From NCBI GenBank assembly GCA_011176655.1, contig DUEB01000009.1:1-14162 (forward strand): a stretch of DNA of 14,162 nt, in the 5' to 3' direction. The translations under genes and the position numbers were made by a program. The notes under the pieces are model-generated. The model did no database searches and was not told where the DNA came from. It was given only the letters and a program-made list of their open reading frames with translations. Position 1 is the first letter of the stretch, and every line of letters begins with the position of its first letter. This document shows, piece after piece, positions 12,377-14,162 of the stretch. The stretch comes from Dehalococcoidia bacterium. GTDB lineage: Bacteria; Chloroflexota; Dehalococcoidia; Dehalococcoidales; UBA5760.

Positions 12377-13397
12377 AGACGCTATTGAGAAGGTCGTTAG
12401 CGGCGGCTCGCTCAGCTTTAGTGAGGCGGCTGAGGTTATGGAGGAGGTGATGAGCGGGGAGGCAAGTCCGGCTCAGATTGCCGCCTTCATCACCGCGCTC
12501 AGGCTCAAAGGGGAGACCGTTGCCGAGATTAGCGGGCTGGCCAGCGTCATGCGGGCTAAGGCGGTTCCGGTGAAGGTAGACCCGCCGCTAATCGACACCT
12601 GCGGCACGGGCGGCGATAACACCCAGACCTTTAACATCTCCACGGCGGTAGCCCTGGTGGCGGCCGGAGCCGGTTTAAGGGTAGCCAAGCACGGCAACCG
12701 GGCCATGAGCAGCCGCTGCGGCAGCGCCGATGTCCTCGAAGCCCTGGGGGTTAAGACCGACCTCGGCCCTGAGGCGGTTGCCGAGTGCATCGCAAAGGTG
12801 GGTATCGGCTTTATGCTGGCTCCAGTCTTTCACCCGGCGATGAGGTTTGCTACTATCCCCCGCCGCGAGATTGGCATCCGCACCGTATTTAACATCCTGG
12901 GCCCCCTGACCAACCCGGCCCGGGCCGAGTTTCAGGTTATCGGCGTGCCCACCCCGGAGCTGGGGACAAAGGTAGCCCAGGCCCTCCACCACCTGGGCAC
13001 CAGACGCGCCCTGGTAGTGCACGGCTCGGACGGCCTGGACGAAATCTCAATCGGCGCTAAATCAGTGGTCTGGGAGGTTAAGGAAAGCGGCGTTTTGCCT
13101 CCGTACGAAGTCTCGCCCCAGGAATTCGGCTTTAAGGAAGCCGGGCTTAGCGAAATCCGGGGAGGCACCCCGCAGCATAACGCCCAAGTCCTGCGCCGTG
13201 TCCTGGGCGGGGAGCGGGGCGCAAAACGGGATGTAGTCGCCATGAATGCCGCCGCGGCTCTGGTCGTCGGCGGCAAGGCTGAGGACTTGAGAGAGGGGGC
13301 CCGCCTCGCCGAAGAGGTAATTGACGGCGGCGGGGCTTTAGAAAAGCTGAGTGCTCTGGTAACATTGAGCCAGAGTCTAAAGAAGGCGCCCGGATAG
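12369..13397 (+). CDS. trpD: Anthranilate phosphoribosyltransferase
   Basis: Transfers phosphoribosyl from PRPP to anthranilate, the second step of tryptophan synthesis. It has 342 residues, typical. The small helical N-terminal domain is followed by the PRPP-binding DTCGTGGD (76-83), NIST (89-92), and KHGNRAMSSRCGSAD (107-121), which shape the PRPP and anthranilate sites. PRREIGIRTVFNILGPLTNPA also belongs to the family signature. No truncation or fusion. ATG at 12369 with GAAGGA just upstream, overlapping the trpG stop by 8 nt. trpC begins 9 nt after its stop. Confidence 0.97.
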   Translation: MIRDAIEKVVSGGSLSFSEAAEVMEEVMSGEASPAQIAAFITALRLKGETVAEISGLASVMRAKAVPVKVDPPLIDTCGTGGDNTQTFNISTAVALVAAGAGLRVAKHGNRAMSSRCGSADVLEALGVKTDLGPEAVAECIAKVGIGFMLAPVFHPAMRFATIPRREIGIRTVFNILGPLTNPARAEFQVIGVPTPELGTKVAQALHHLGTRRALVVHGSDGLDEISIGAKSVVWEVKESGVLPPYEVSPQEFGFKEAGLSEIRGGTPQHNAQVLRRVLGGERGAKRDVVAMNAAAALVVGGKAEDLREGARLAEEVIDGGGALEKLSALVTLSQSLKKAPG

Positions 13398-13406
13398 GTC
13401 GGAGAC

Positions 13407-14162
13407 ATGCTTCATAAGATTATCGCTCGCAAGAGAGACGAAGTTAAGCTGCGGAAGCAGGCTGTGCCCCTGGCTACCCTCAAGGAACGCATCGCTCAGC
13501 GGGAGGCGCCGCTTGACCTGGCGGCGGCGCTGCGCGGTGAACCGGTCAGGTTGATTGCCGAGGTAAAGAGGGCATCGCCGTCGCGCGGTATTCTCTGCCC
13601 CGACTTCGACCCCGTGGCCCTGGCGACAGGGTATGCTCAGGGTGGGGCGGCGGCTATCTCCGTACTCACCGAGGAGAACTACTTTGGCGGCAGCCTCGAC
13701 CACCTCGATGCCATCAGAGAGGCGGTTAAGCTGCCCCTGCTACGTAAAGATTTCCTCTTTGACCCCTACCAGATATACGAGACAGCGGCCTGCGGCGCCG
13801 ACGCCCTGCTCCTAATCGTGGCTATCCTGAGCCAGGAGCAGCTCAGCCAGTTTCTGTCCCTGAGCCACAGCCTCGGCCTGAAGTGTCTGGTTGAAATTCA
13901 CAACGAGTCTGAGGCCGACCGGGCACTGGCCGGTGGCGCCGAGATTATCGGTATCAATAACCGGGACTTAAGGACCTTTGAGGTTGATATCAACACCAGC
14001 CGCCGACTGCGCCCTCTGATGCCCAGAGGGCAGATTGTGGTCAGCGAGAGCGGTATCCGGAGCCGCGAGGACGTGAAGAAGCTGAAGCAGTGGGGAATTA
14101 ACGCCGTCCTCATCGGCGAGGCTCTGGTGACCGCCGGTGACATTCCGGCTAAGATACGAGAG
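13407..14162 (+). CDS. trpC: Indole-3-glycerol phosphate synthase, right end cut by window
   Basis: Fourth enzymatic step of tryptophan synthesis: ring closure of CdRP to indole-3-glycerol phosphate. The frame from the ATG at 13407 is open to the last base (252 codons), so only the final few residues and stop are missing; the family is about 255-270 long. TIM-barrel catalytic residues are visible: E52 and K54 in AEVKRASPSRG, K114 in LLRKDF, E163 in LVEIHN, N184 in GINNRDL, and E214/S215 in VVSESGI, followed by the phosphate-binding LIGEAL. GGAG at 13401-13404 is close to the ATG, and the 9-nt gap from trpD suggests coupling. The trpF, trpB and trpA genes would be expected next but are outside the window. 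It is unfused to trpF within the visible part. Confidence 0.95.
   Translation, partial: MLHKIIARKRDEVKLRKQAVPLATLKERIAQREAPLDLAAALRGEPVRLIAEVKRASPSRGILCPDFDPVALATGYAQGGAAAISVLTEENYFGGSLDHLDAIREAVKLPLLRKDFLFDPYQIYETAACGADALLLIVAILSQEQLSQFLSLSHSLGLKCLVEIHNESEADRALAGGAEIIGINNRDLRTFEVDINTSRRLRPLMPRGQIVVSESGIRSREDVKKLKQWGINAVLIGEALVTAGDIPAKIRE

Overview
The window reads as a chromosomal segment of a Chloroflexota bacterium, most likely Dehalococcoidia. This is an inference from gene content and protein style: an rplI-dnaB-dnaD-like-dnaC-like replication cluster, a lysA-holB-ricT operon, and a trpE-trpG-trpD-trpC operon behind a T-box. No rRNA or other taxonomic marker is present. Most of the window is GC-rich and tightly packed. 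The exception is an AT-rich island at about 9100-10060.

Layout. Positions 2-1230 (+) hold the 3' end of an M20 peptidase/amidohydrolase gene and trxB, 2 nt apart. Positions 1266-5309 (+) look like one transcription unit: a promoter with a perfect -10, ribosomal protein bL9, the replicative helicase DnaB, a DnaD-domain protein, a helicase-loader-type protein with two tandem AAA+ domains, and a rho-independent terminator. A free-standing HNH endonuclease gene follows (5388-5891, +). It converges on a minus-strand operon, lysA-holB-ricT, transcribed from about 9095 down to 5913.

The AT-rich island starts at the lysA promoter. It contains a small NYN-domain nuclease gene (9251-9754) with a near-perfect consensus promoter that would give an almost leaderless mRNA. 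A long two-part hairpin overlaps the last codons and stop of that gene, a second small hairpin follows, and then about 250 nt of AT-rich spacer. The base composition and the hairpins make this the part of the window most likely to have been acquired horizontally.

From 10015 to the right edge lies the tryptophan operon. A promoter precedes a T-box leader with a UGG (Trp) specifier and an intrinsic terminator, followed by trpE, trpG, trpD and the nearly complete trpC, whose stop lies beyond the window. The genes overlap or nearly abut, as expected for translational coupling, and the T-box predicts induction when uncharged tRNA-Trp accumulates.

The least ordinary items are the duplicated AAA+ helicase loader with a diverged sensor region in its first domain, and the NYN gene with its 3' hairpin. 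The other genes are conserved housekeeping genes in ordinary form.
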